Of a DNA stretch of 64,000 nucleotides, positions 21,123 through 30,619 are shown piece after piece. Position 1 is the first letter of the stretch. Each line of letters begins with the position of its first letter. This DNA comes from an uncultured Oleispira sp. Lineage in GTDB: Bacteria; Pseudomonadota; Gammaproteobacteria; Pseudomonadales; Oceanobacteraceae. Under the pieces are notes generated by a model. The model was not told where the DNA came from and ran no database searches. It saw nothing but the letters and a program-made list of their open reading frames with translations. The stretch spans positions 1 through 64,000 of the forward strand of contig CAJVZR010000009.1 in assembly GCA_913019965.1 (NCBI GenBank), written 5' to 3'. Made by a program: the position numbers and the translations under genes.

Positions 21123-22094
21123 ATGCAATCTTTGCCTTCTTTCTTGCAAGCGCACAATACTCCTAGCGATATTGCTGCCATCCTTAATGGCCTTATGACT
21201 TCGTGTGTTGAGATCTCTCACAAACTGCAACAGGGTGAATTAGCAGGTATTTTAGGCTGTGCAGAGCAAGAAAATATTCAGGGTGAGACCCAGAAGAAGC
21301 TGGATGTCATCTCTAACGACATCATCAAAGACCAACTAGCCAGCATGAGCATGGTTAAAGGTATGGCCAGCGAAGAAGAAGACTTCCCAGTGGCCTGTAA
21401 CGAAGACGGTGAATATCTAGTATTGTTTGACCCACTAGACGGCTCTTCAAACATCGACGTGAACGTGACCGTTGGTACTATTTTCTCTATTTTAAAAACC
21501 ACCAAAGACGCAGACGCGGCTAAAGCAGATGCTTACCTACAAGCCGGTACTGAGCAAGTCTCTGCTGGTTATGTTCTTTATGGCCCATCAACAATCTTAA
21601 TGCTAACCACAGGGGAAGGGGTTCACTCTTTCACTATGGATCCAGCAACGGGTGATTTTGTACTGATGCGTGAGAACGTACAGATCCCAACGCAAACTCA
21701 AGAGTTCGCCATCAACATGTCGAACCAGCGTTTTTGGCTACCAGAAATGCAAAGCTACGTAGCGGACTTGCTACAAGGCGAAGAAGGCCCATTAGGTAAG
21801 CGTTATAACATGCGCTGGGTTGCTGCTATGGTAGCGGAAGTACACCGTATCCTTACTCGTGGCGGTATCTTCATGTACCCATACGATAATCGTGATCCTT
21901 CCAAGCCAGGTAAACTACGTTTGATGTACGAAGGAAACCCAATGAGCATGCTGATCGAGCAAGCAGGCGGTAAAGCCAGCACAGCATATGCACCTATCAT
22001 GGAAGTTCCACCAACAGACATCCATCAGCGTGTTTCGGTAGTAATGGGCTCGGCTGACGAAGTTGATACTGCCTTGTCTTACCACAAAAAATAA
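21123..22094 (+). CDS. fbp: Class 1 fructose-1,6-bisphosphatase
   Basis: [49 protein letters not shown]. Confidence 0.96.
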   Translation: MQSLPSFLQAHNTPSDIAAILNGLMTSCVEISHKLQQGELAGILGCAEQENIQGETQKKLDVISNDIIKDQLASMSMVKGMASEEEDFPVACNEDGEYLVLFDPLDGSSNIDVNVTVGTIFSILKTTKDADAAKADAYLQAGTEQVSAGYVLYGPSTILMLTTGEGVHSFTMDPATGDFVLMRENVQIPTQTQEFAINMSNQRFWLPEMQSYVADLLQGEEGPLGKRYNMRWVAAMVAEVHRILTRGGIFMYPYDNRDPSKPGKLRLMYEGNPMSMLIEQAGGKASTAYAPIMEVPPTDIHQRVSVVMGSADEVDTALSYHKK

Positions 22095-22133
22095 AGTCAC
22101 AAGAAATAAGTTCTTGAACTTATCTTCTTAAAT

Positions 22134-22163
22134 AAAAAACGGAGCTTATTAGCTCCGTTTTTT
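22134..22163. terminator. Bidirectional rho-independent terminator after fbp
   Basis: AAAAAACGGAGCTTATTAGCTCCGTTTTTT. Confidence 0.9.
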
Positions 22164-22195
22164 ATTCTTTCTTTAATCTTTTCTCTTTATTCTTT

Positions 22196-22323
22196 CCTCT
22201 GTGTAGCGAAGCGCCTCCGTGTGCTCCGTGGTTAGCCTTCTTTTAAAAGCGCCAATCAATGAATCATCAACGAGAAAAGATATTTCACCACGGAGATCAC
22301 GGAGGCGCTGCGCTACACAGAGG
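22196..22323. repeat. Interspersed inverted-repeat element, copy 1 (CACGGAG family)
   Basis: Arms 22196-22232 and 22287-22323 are 37-nt inverted repeats (34/37 by eye) built on CACGGAG; 54-nt loop. Confidence 0.85.
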
Positions 22324-22336
22324 AAGTGCAAAAAGG

Positions 22337-23203
22337 CTAAAAGACGATTGTTTTATTGCCGTGTAATAAGACTCTGTCTTCTACGTGGCTTCTGACTCCA
22401 CGCGCTAGGACTCGTTTCTCTACGTCTTTCCCTAGGCGCACGGTATCTTCGATGGTATCGCGGTGACTAATGCGCATAACGTCTTGGTCAATGATCGGCC
22501 CGGCATCGAGTTCTTCCGTCACGTAGTGGCAGGTCGCACCAATCAACTTAACCCCACGCTCTGCCGCTTGGTGATAAGGCTTGGCCCCGGCAAAAGACGG
22601 TAAGAAGCTGTGGTGAATGTTAATCACTTGCCCGGCGTATTGCTGGCAAATTTCTGCCGGTAAAATCTGCATGTAGCGCGCAAGTACAATACTATCGGCT
22701 TTATGCTCAGCAATGATGTTATTTACGCGGTCAAAGTGTTCTTGCTTATTCTCTTTATCGACGGGCACATGAAAGAAAGGAATACCGTGCCACTCGACCA
22801 TAGAACGTAGGTCATCATGATTGGAGATCACACAGGGAATCTCACAGAACAGTTCTTTGCTATGTACACGGTGCAATAAATCACTCAAACAGTGGCTTTC
22901 TTTACTCGCCATTAAGATGATTTTTTTCGCTTTCGCACTGCCGTTAATTTGCCAGTCCATTTCGAACTCGGCGGCGATAGGGGCAAACTTTTCTCTAAAC
23001 TCTTCTAGGCCAAATGGCAGTGAGCTGGCTTTGATACAGTGACGCATAAAAAACCAACCGCAACCGCCCTGTTCTTTAGCGGGGTCGGCATAATGGTTAG
23101 CTTCTACAATCCAGCCGCCGTGAGATGAAACGAATTCTCCGACTTTGGCAACGATACCCACACGATCTGGGCAGGAGATGGTTAATCTATACACTTGTTC
23201 CAT
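22337..23203 (-). CDS. purU: Formyltetrahydrofolate deformylase
   Basis: N-terminal ACT domain; formyltransferase-like INIHHSFLPSFAGAKPYHQA, GATCHYVTEELDAGPIIDQD. Confidence 0.95.
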   Translation of the reverse strand: MEQVYRLTISCPDRVGIVAKVGEFVSSHGGWIVEANHYADPAKEQGGCGWFFMRHCIKASSLPFGLEEFREKFAPIAAEFEMDWQINGSAKAKKIILMASKESHCLSDLLHRVHSKELFCEIPCVISNHDDLRSMVEWHGIPFFHVPVDKENKQEHFDRVNNIIAEHKADSIVLARYMQILPAEICQQYAGQVINIHHSFLPSFAGAKPYHQAAERGVKLIGATCHYVTEELDAGPIIDQDVMRISHRDTIEDTVRLGKDVEKRVLARGVRSHVEDRVLLHGNKTIVF

Positions 23204-23308
23204 TTTAACTCTAAAACTCTAACTATTTCTGACTTGCACTAGACTATAGATAGTGCTCTTATGATGAAAGCAATGTTTTGACTATTTGGACAATAAACGG
23301 AGTTAAAT

Positions 23309-23956
23309 TTGGCCTTAATTGTTGTAGAGATGGGTAGACGCGTAGTAACGCCGCAAAAGACTGAGCGCCGTGGAACGGTCAAGACTCAAGCAACAAAAAG
23401 TAGCCCAGCCATTGATCAGTATGATCAATTCCACCAATTAAACTCCAATAGTTCAATTCCTCATAATCCGAATGCCGCAGATCGATCTAGCGACACTTAT
23501 AGCGATCCCTATAGCATTCAAAAACAACGCCAAGCGCAAAAGAACCCGAGCCCGGTTTCACTTTTAGCCGAGATCATGTCGCAACAAGTGATTACTCTTG
23601 ATCCTAAAGCGACGGTCGCTGACGCATGGCAGCTATTCCAGCATTATGGTTTTCATCATATTCCTATTGTCGATGAGCAGAAGAACGTGCTGGCAATGCT
23701 ATCTGATCGCGATATTTTGCAAGGCCCTGGGGCCCAAGAGAATATCAATTTAGACAACATTATGAGCTTTGCGACACATCAGGTGTTTTGCTTTTCTCCC
23801 GATACCGATATTCGTCAAGCAACCCGCGTACTCTATGAATACGACCTAGGTGCACTGCCCATTGTTTCCAATGAACATGAATTATTAGGTATTGTCAGTC
23901 GTACTGACATTATAAAAGTTGTCAGTCATTACGGCCCGTTAGAATTATGGGCTTGA
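23309..23956 (+). CDS. CBS-domain pair protein
   Basis: Two CBS motifs (IMSQQVITLDPKATVADAWQLFQHYGFHHIPIVD; YEYDLGALPIVSNEHELLGIVSRTDII). Confidence 0.85.
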   Translation: MALIVVEMGRRVVTPQKTERRGTVKTQATKSSPAIDQYDQFHQLNSNSSIPHNPNAADRSSDTYSDPYSIQKQRQAQKNPSPVSLLAEIMSQQVITLDPKATVADAWQLFQHYGFHHIPIVDEQKNVLAMLSDRDILQGPGAQENINLDNIMSFATHQVFCFSPDTDIRQATRVLYEYDLGALPIVSNEHELLGIVSRTDIIKVVSHYGPLELWA

Positions 23957-23984
23957 GAATGACTAAGTAAGAGAAGGAATTGTT

Positions 23985-25343
23985 ATGCATACCATTGACG
24001 CTCATATTAACCCCAAACATAACTTACGCGTATTATCGAAAAGGGAAGTTTCACAGATTTGTGATGTCAGCAGCCATACTTATGAACTGTTTCGTCGCTG
24101 TGCATTTGCCGTACTCAATTGCGGTAGTAATTCAGATGATTATTTATCCACCGTTGATCAATTTAAAGATTTTAAAATTCGTGTGAATCAAGAAGATCGC
24201 GGCATCACCCTCGATGTCCAAGGAGCTCCCTCACACGCTTTCGTAGATGGCGAAATAATTAAAGGAATTCGAGAGCATTTATTTTCGGTCTTGCGTGATA
24301 TTTTATATACCGAAGATTCGGTAATTCAAAGTCAGCGCTTCGATTTGAATAATAGTGAAGACATTACGAATGCGGCATTTCATATTTTACGCAATGCGAA
24401 TATTTTATTACCCAACTACCTTCCCCGTTTAGTCGTTTGCTGGGGTGGCCATTCGATTCCCCGTAATGAATATGACTATACCAAAGAAGTCGGCTACGAG
24501 CTTGGCCTACGAGGTTTAGATGTGGGTACTGGCTGTGGCCCTGGCGCTATGAAAGGCCCAATGAAAGGTGCAGCCATTGGCCATGCTAAGCAACACATTA
24601 AAACCGGCCGTTACATTGGTATTACTGAGCCTGGCATCATTGCCGCGGAAGCCCCGAACCCAATTGTTAATGAGTTGGTTATTTTACCGGATATCGAAAA
24701 ACGTCTCGAAAGTTTCATCCGCTTGTCTCACGGCATTATCGTTTTTCCCGGAGGCCCTGGCACCTTAGAAGAAATTCTATATTTAATGGGGATTCTATTG
24801 CATCCGGATAATTCAGATATTCCTTTTCCTGTGGTCTTAACGGGCCCAGCCAATAGCGCCGAATATTTTGAACAAGTTAATAATTTCATTGGCCTCACTT
24901 TAGGAAAAAAAGCTCAGCAACGATATGACATTGTCATTGACGACCCTGCCAAAGTTGCACAAAAAATGAAATCAGGTTTAGCCGATGTTTTAGAGTACCG
25001 AAAATCAACCAACGATGCTTTTTTCTATAATTGGGGAATAACCATTGCGAAAAGTTTTCAGCAGCCGTTTGAGCCTACCCATGAAAATATGGCCGCATTG
25101 AAAATTTCTAAATCGATGCCGATTCATGAACTTGCAGCAAATCTACGTCGAGCTTTCTCCGGTATTGTTGCCGGTAACGTTAAAGAGGAAGGCGTGATGG
25201 CGGTGAAGAAGCACGGCGTTTTCCAAATCAATGGCGACTTTGAAATCATGCATGCATTAGACGAATTGCTAGCAAAAATGGCGGCTCAAGGGCGCATGAA
25301 AATTAATGGGAAATATATACCCTGTTATGAAATCGTAAAATAG
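23985..25343 (+). CDS. ppnN: PpnN (YgdH)-type nucleotide 5'-monophosphate nucleosidase, LOG family
   Basis: CGPGAMKGPMKGAAIGH, FPGGPGTLEEILYLMG LOG-type motifs and YgdH-like length and flanks. Confidence 0.88.
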   Translation: MHTIDAHINPKHNLRVLSKREVSQICDVSSHTYELFRRCAFAVLNCGSNSDDYLSTVDQFKDFKIRVNQEDRGITLDVQGAPSHAFVDGEIIKGIREHLFSVLRDILYTEDSVIQSQRFDLNNSEDITNAAFHILRNANILLPNYLPRLVVCWGGHSIPRNEYDYTKEVGYELGLRGLDVGTGCGPGAMKGPMKGAAIGHAKQHIKTGRYIGITEPGIIAAEAPNPIVNELVILPDIEKRLESFIRLSHGIIVFPGGPGTLEEILYLMGILLHPDNSDIPFPVVLTGPANSAEYFEQVNNFIGLTLGKKAQQRYDIVIDDPAKVAQKMKSGLADVLEYRKSTNDAFFYNWGITIAKSFQQPFEPTHENMAALKISKSMPIHELAANLRRAFSGIVAGNVKEEGVMAVKKHGVFQINGDFEIMHALDELLAKMAAQGRMKINGKYIPCYEIVK

Positions 25344-25367
25344 TTGGCGCACTAGGCTCTATATAAT

Positions 25368-26072
25368 TTATAGAGCCTCTACCTCTCTATTTTTGACAAG
25401 ATAAACTTGTCGATACGTTAAGCTCGCGGCAATAAACAGACTGGATATCAACAATACTTGCCATTCAGTAACACTGAATTGAAAGGTATAGCGCAATAAG
25501 GCCAGCAATCCAAAATAGCCTATAATAGACAGCTGTAACCACTGCCCAAATTCAAAAGGCAGTTGGATTATTTTTAATTGCTCAACTCGAATGATATTAG
25601 CCAACCATAAACTCAAACACGCAAATACAAATACCACCAAGCCAACAATCACAAATGAAAACCATACCCAGAATTCAGGCCAAGCAAATACTTGAGCAGA
25701 CTTTGCTGGGCCTGACCAAAGTGCATCCCAACTAACCGCTAAGATCAAAGCCACGTTGACCATAATACTCGGCGCTTCATTCTCTTCGTTTTCAGCCAGT
25801 TCCTGACTAATAAAGTGGGCGATAAAGATAAACGCAATAACTCCGATAACAGGGGTTAAGAGTGGCATTGAATGAATACTAAAATAGGCAATTAAGTACC
25901 CCACCATAGGAAAGAGAGTATGGGTCAGTGTCACCCCTAGCAGCCATAGCATTATAATTCTTTTTCGTGATAATGCCTTTGCCTGAATGAAGGTAACTAG
26001 AGCGACATCAATACCGATACCCAAGCCCATTAATAAGCACGCTAACCCGATATCGATCATGGCTGACTCCAA
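25368..26072 (-). CDS. Polytopic membrane protein, unknown function
   Basis: Multiple TM helices (LACLLMGLGIGIDVALVTFIQ...); overlaps the 3' end of the upstream di-heme gene. Confidence 0.6.
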   Translation of the reverse strand: MESAMIDIGLACLLMGLGIGIDVALVTFIQAKALSRKRIIMLWLLGVTLTHTLFPMVGYLIAYFSIHSMPLLTPVIGVIAFIFIAHFISQELAENEENEAPSIMVNVALILAVSWDALWSGPAKSAQVFAWPEFWVWFSFVIVGLVVFVFACLSLWLANIIRVEQLKIIQLPFEFGQWLQLSIIGYFGLLALLRYTFQFSVTEWQVLLISSLFIAASLTYRQVYLVKNREVEAL

Positions 26073-27706
26073 TCAAGACGGATATCCCAGGCATAGCGGT
26101 GTTCTTCTAATAACGGAAAAGTCGTTGAGTCTACTTGCTGCAATACATTTTTTGCTGGCTTTAAAACTGCATCACGGCCAAAAATGTAGCTTTGTTCTTC
26201 AACGATCAACTTATAGGCTTTATTTAATTTAAGGGCTCTTTCTTTTGACGGAGTAATCAGCGGATAAATCGATTTCAATTTTTCAATACGCTCTTTATTA
26301 ACCGTACCATCGTGATGGAACCAACGTTTTTTCATTTCAGTATTCTGTCTAAATTCATCACCACCACCCACACGTTCAAAATAGTTCAAATATTCTCCAA
26401 CCTGACTTCCTTTGCTGGCGACATCCTGTATTTTTTCCAGATCGATATAGCCCCACCCTGAGCTGCCTTCGACCTTACGCGAGAATGAAAATATTTGATC
26501 AATCGTACTACCTAAGGTTTTATGACAGCCATTACAGTAAGCGAGTTCTTGCTTATTTTGCTGACGCAGCTCACCCTGCTGATTTTCAATATAGCCATTA
26601 ATTACCCAACCAAAGCCGTTATCAATCCCTCGATCGCCAATCAGGGTTGTTTGCGGTAGTTGTCCCAGCGTCTTTTCTTTCGCTTCGATAAAATAGGCAC
26701 TTTTTAACGCCGCCGCTGAATTAAATTTAGCCTTGCGCATATAACGGACTTCTTTCATTCTGGGGGCGTTGTATACCTGCCCTTGAGCATCAATACCTAA
26801 ATAACGCACAGTATGAAGAAATTCTGTACCTTGAGGATAAAGCATATGTTCAATAGCAATGGTATCTGCATCACCGCTATAAAATTTTTGTTCTTCAACC
26901 GATGAGTTTTTATTACGGCTATCTTTAATCGTTTGTTCCAATAGTGCCAAATTTTTTAAATAAATGACTTCTGAATATTGACCATTAATTTCACGAAATA
27001 TTTTAGGTAAACGAATCATGGCATCCCCAGTTGAGCCATTCGTTGGCCAAAAACTACTAGGCAGAGGTTTATAATTATAAGCTACCCAATGAGAGCCATC
27101 TTGGGCAAGACCATTTTCATGAAACGCTTTCTGTGGATAAGCCAGATTAGTAATTGCAGGCAGCTCCCCTTTCCATGATAAATCTTTTTTCAAATTCTCG
27201 ATAAAGGGGCTGTAATTATCTTCAGTTACCCACTGCATAATACTGTGATCATCAATCGCCGCTATGCCTTCAGTTCGATCGATAAAAAGATTTTTCCAGC
27301 TATTTTTCATGCCTTCATCTGAGAATTCATAATTGCCTTGCAAGCTCATATCTTTTACATAATTTGGTCTTAGTGGATCGTCATAACTTTGATGGCAGAC
27401 AAAGCAAGGATTTTTATTTCCTTCGGTTTTTGTATAACACTGTGGCGGGATGACCGACTCAGGATTATATATTTCATCGTGCTCAAGATACGCTAACGCC
27501 GGAATTTCACTACTTTCAGTTAGAGCTGGAGTCTTAGTTGAGGTCTTAGTTGAGGTCTTAGTTGAGACCATTGATGATGTATTAACTGGAGCCATGGTTG
27601 AAGCACTTTCAGAGCAGGCGCTTAAGAAAAAGGACAAGCTAATAAGCATCACTATTATTTTAATGTTTGCTACTGCGGAGTTCATACATTTCATACTGCT
27701 AGCCAA
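26057..27706 (-). CDS. Di-heme c-type cytochrome-like lipoprotein, unknown function
   Basis: Lipobox (FLSACSE) and two CxxCH sites (CFVCH, CNGCH). Confidence 0.8.
   Translation of the reverse strand: MASSMKCMNSAVANIKIIVMLISLSFFLSACSESASTMAPVNTSSMVSTKTSTKTSTKTPALTESSEIPALAYLEHDEIYNPESVIPPQCYTKTEGNKNPCFVCHQSYDDPLRPNYVKDMSLQGNYEFSDEGMKNSWKNLFIDRTEGIAAIDDHSIMQWVTEDNYSPFIENLKKDLSWKGELPAITNLAYPQKAFHENGLAQDGSHWVAYNYKPLPSSFWPTNGSTGDAMIRLPKIFREINGQYSEVIYLKNLALLEQTIKDSRNKNSSVEEQKFYSGDADTIAIEHMLYPQGTEFLHTVRYLGIDAQGQVYNAPRMKEVRYMRKAKFNSAAALKSAYFIEAKEKTLGQLPQTTLIGDRGIDNGFGWVINGYIENQQGELRQQNKQELAYCNGCHKTLGSTIDQIFSFSRKVEGSSGWGYIDLEKIQDVASKGSQVGEYLNYFERVGGGDEFRQNTEMKKRWFHHDGTVNKERIEKLKSIYPLITPSKERALKLNKAYKLIVEEQSYIFGRDAVLKPAKNVLQQVDSTTFPLLEEHRYAWDIRLDWSQP
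27531..27566. repeat. Three tandem copies of a 12-bp repeat in a coding region
   Basis: GTCTTAGTTGAG x3, encoding STKT repeats after the lipobox. Confidence 0.95.
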
Positions 27707-27800
27707 GATTCTATTTAGTTCTTAACTGTATAAAGCATTTATGTGACAGTTATATATCAGTATGATGTTTTTAATTTCACTCGTTTTTTTCTGCGGGCAT

Positions 27801-27838
27801 AAAAAAAGGAAGAAGGTAATCCTTCTTCCTTTTAATTT
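27801..27838. terminator. Bidirectional-type terminator between the PhoX-like and cytochrome-like genes
   Basis: AAAAAAAGGAAGAAGG-TAA-TCCTTCTTCCTTTTAATTTT. Confidence 0.85.
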
Positions 27839-27873
27839 TCTAAACGGCTAAGCCATTTATATTTCAATACCGA

Positions 27874-29766
27874 TTAACGTGGATCGTACATCCATAAAGT
27901 ATTGTTTTCTTGGAAGCCATCTTCACCTAATAAAATACGACCATCTTTCATCACAACAACATTGTCGGGCTGAGACAGATTATTAACGTCACAACGCTCT
28001 GCGCCATCAAGAGAGCTGCGATAGGTTGCCCCCATAACAACAGGCTCAATACGTGCAAGATCATAATCATTTTCGATTTTAGCGCGATAAACACCCCCAC
28101 AATCTTTAACTCGGCTAGATAACTGCATATCACCTTCGTCATCAATCATGGTTTTATCAAGGTCGGCAATAGCCAAATACATATACGCAGCGGTCACGAC
28201 TTCGTCTGCGACCTTATCTTCACTAGTAATCGCTTCTTTCACTCGATCTTGATGGATGGATAAACCTTCAAGCTTACGCCATTCTGCAGTCGCACCTAAT
28301 TGACGAGCCGCCTGACGTGATTCTAAAAAGGCTGCACGATCATCCATTGGTTTATCGGCTGTTACTTTTCCGCCACCATAGGCCAAGGTAGGATATTTTG
28401 TTCCAGTAGGACGACCCGCTTGTACCCAAGCAGCCCAAGCTTGAACATCCGCCATCGTCATATAGCTCGACTCACCTTCAACATATTGATCACTGCCAAT
28501 ATTATCAAACTCATTGATCCAACTTTCGATTTGGGCATTATTCCCTGTCGCTAATTCTACCCAGCTAACATCGAAGCCAGTTACTGCAGGATCATTCAAG
28601 CCGGCGTCTTGAACCAGCTTAGCGCCATACAAGGTACCACTGGACAAATCTTCTGCAGTATCGGCAATAAATTTAAATAACACACCGCCGGTATCATCTT
28701 GTGAAGCATAAACCGTTTTTCCATCAGGCATTACGATTGAATTTTCATGCTCATAGCGACCGATGGTGAAGTGCTTAACTGGTACCGGCGCCGCTGAAGC
28801 CGGGTTAGTAATTTCAACGATATAACCATAATCATAAGGGTTACTCGCATTTGCTGATAGCGCCCACATACCGGCTAATAAACCATTATCTGCAATTTCT
28901 GCAGGGTCATTCCAGCTCGCATCCGTAGTCGAATCAACACTGGTATTCACCACCCACTCTTCAGAGGTTAATGGTGTATTCCAAGGTGATACAGAACCGA
29001 AGCAATTAGCCCCTGTGCCATTAACACCAGAGAAATCAACCATCATGGCATCAAGAATACCCCATTCTCCCTGAGGATTTTTTTGCAAATTCATCCGGCT
29101 CATACCACCTGGGTAGAGTTCCCAGTTAGTAAACAAATAACCTTTCCCTTCAGCCGTTGGAATAAAACCATTGAAGTCAGGCATATTATTTTCAAATATT
29201 TTAGTATCGCCAGCAAGGTTATAAATAGTGCCTAGACCATTGGGTAATTGGCCGCCCAGTGTTGAAGCCGTTTGACCCAATACTTTATATTGACCATAAG
29301 CTGATTGAACCGTTTGGCGCTCATAATCACTTTTAGGCACAGGGATATCAATTAATGTCTGTGGAAGTTCATTAAAGTTAATGCCTTCGATAACCCCCAC
29401 GGTACCGGTATCATAGGCTACGCCATTACTATCGGTTTCAACATTACTGCCCGCAGGGTGTTGGGCGTTGAAAAACAAATCTCCTTCTTCCGTTAAGAAG
29501 ATACCCGTCACTTCGGCTCCAGCAGGTACTGTCGCGATACGGGTTAATACACCTGCCCCCGGACCTGTCTCTCCATCAGCACCTGGCAAACCATCAGCAC
29601 CTGGAAGACCATCCATTCCCGGCAGGCCTGGCTCTCCAGGAGCACCGGATGAACCTTGAGTACCATTATCTCCATCTTCAGAATCTGCACCACAAGCTAC
29701 TAACATAGAAGTGGTCATTGCTAGGATCATCGCTTTGTATAATCCGTTTTTTTGCATGAGTTCCAT
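27874..29766 (-). CDS. PhoX-like (DUF839) phosphatase lipoprotein with N-terminal collagen-like repeats
   Basis: Lipobox VACGAD; GXY tract (GSSGAPGEPGLPGMDGLPGADGLPGADGETGPG); GRYEHENSIVMPDGKTVYASQDDTGGVLFKFI and SQPDNVVVMKDGRILLGEDG typical of DUF839/PhoX. Confidence 0.85.
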   Translation of the reverse strand: MELMQKNGLYKAMILAMTTSMLVACGADSEDGDNGTQGSSGAPGEPGLPGMDGLPGADGLPGADGETGPGAGVLTRIATVPAGAEVTGIFLTEEGDLFFNAQHPAGSNVETDSNGVAYDTGTVGVIEGINFNELPQTLIDIPVPKSDYERQTVQSAYGQYKVLGQTASTLGGQLPNGLGTIYNLAGDTKIFENNMPDFNGFIPTAEGKGYLFTNWELYPGGMSRMNLQKNPQGEWGILDAMMVDFSGVNGTGANCFGSVSPWNTPLTSEEWVVNTSVDSTTDASWNDPAEIADNGLLAGMWALSANASNPYDYGYIVEITNPASAAPVPVKHFTIGRYEHENSIVMPDGKTVYASQDDTGGVLFKFIADTAEDLSSGTLYGAKLVQDAGLNDPAVTGFDVSWVELATGNNAQIESWINEFDNIGSDQYVEGESSYMTMADVQAWAAWVQAGRPTGTKYPTLAYGGGKVTADKPMDDRAAFLESRQAARQLGATAEWRKLEGLSIHQDRVKEAITSEDKVADEVVTAAYMYLAIADLDKTMIDDEGDMQLSSRVKDCGGVYRAKIENDYDLARIEPVVMGATYRSSLDGAERCDVNNLSQPDNVVVMKDGRILLGEDGFQENNTLWMYDPR

Positions 29767-29938
29767 AACCTGTTTCTCTCTCGATTATTATAAATAATTA
29801 TTGGAGAGAGCAGGCTAGTTGAAGAAAATGACAGTTGGAGGAATGTTAGATGACAATTCTGTGGCGATTAAATGACACGAAAGTGACGAGTAAGCGGATC
29901 TTTGAGAGGCCTTTGAGAGGACCAGTAAAGATTACCGT

Positions 29939-30619
29939 TTAATAACGTCGTACAAATACAACAACCCGGCGATTGCCTTGACGCTGTTGTTCAATTGAGG
30001 CATTAGCCTCATTTTCTTTCGGTCGGCTATCGGCATAACCAGCGGCTTTAAGTCGTTCTTTTTCTATCCCTTGCGCTAATAAGTATTTAACCACATTGGT
30101 TGCCCGCACAGAGGATAACTCCCAATTTGAAGGGAACTTCTCCGTATGAATCGGCACATCATCAGTATGACCCTCAACCTCAACCATATGAGTTTTATGA
30201 CTGGTTTCACGAATGACCCGCGTTACTTCTTTCAACGTAGGAATCGCATCCGTTTTAATATCAGCGGATCCTGATTGATAAAGTGCGACGTTAGCAAACT
30301 CGATTTTCACCCCTTTTGCATCCAGAGTCACTGATACTTGATCTTGTAAGCCTTGTTGTTCGATCAAGTCTTCCAAGCCCGATTTAATATCGGTGAACGG
30401 TGTCGGTGGTGCTTCACCCGTCATCATTTCAGACAAACCTTCTTTCAACGCTTCCACCTTGCCTTGATTCAAATCCGATACCGAAAGAATCATCACAAAA
30501 AACGCGAGCAGCAAAGTAATGGCATCAGAGTAGGTAACTAACCACGAACTGGATGAATCATCAAAATTCGGACGACGACGGCGTAAACTTCGATGTTTAT
30601 TTGAGACCGATTCCGTCAT
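29939..30619 (-). CDS. MotB-like stator protein with OmpA peptidoglycan-binding domain
   Basis: SSSWLVTYSDAITLLLAFFVMILSVSDLN (TM with ion-binding Asp); VEVEGHTDDVPI...NWELSSVRATNVVKYLL OmpA domain. Confidence 0.9.
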   Translation of the reverse strand: MTESVSNKHRSLRRRRPNFDDSSSSWLVTYSDAITLLLAFFVMILSVSDLNQGKVEALKEGLSEMMTGEAPPTPFTDIKSGLEDLIEQQGLQDQVSVTLDAKGVKIEFANVALYQSGSADIKTDAIPTLKEVTRVIRETSHKTHMVEVEGHTDDVPIHTEKFPSNWELSSVRATNVVKYLLAQGIEKERLKAAGYADSRPKENEANASIEQQRQGNRRVVVFVRRY

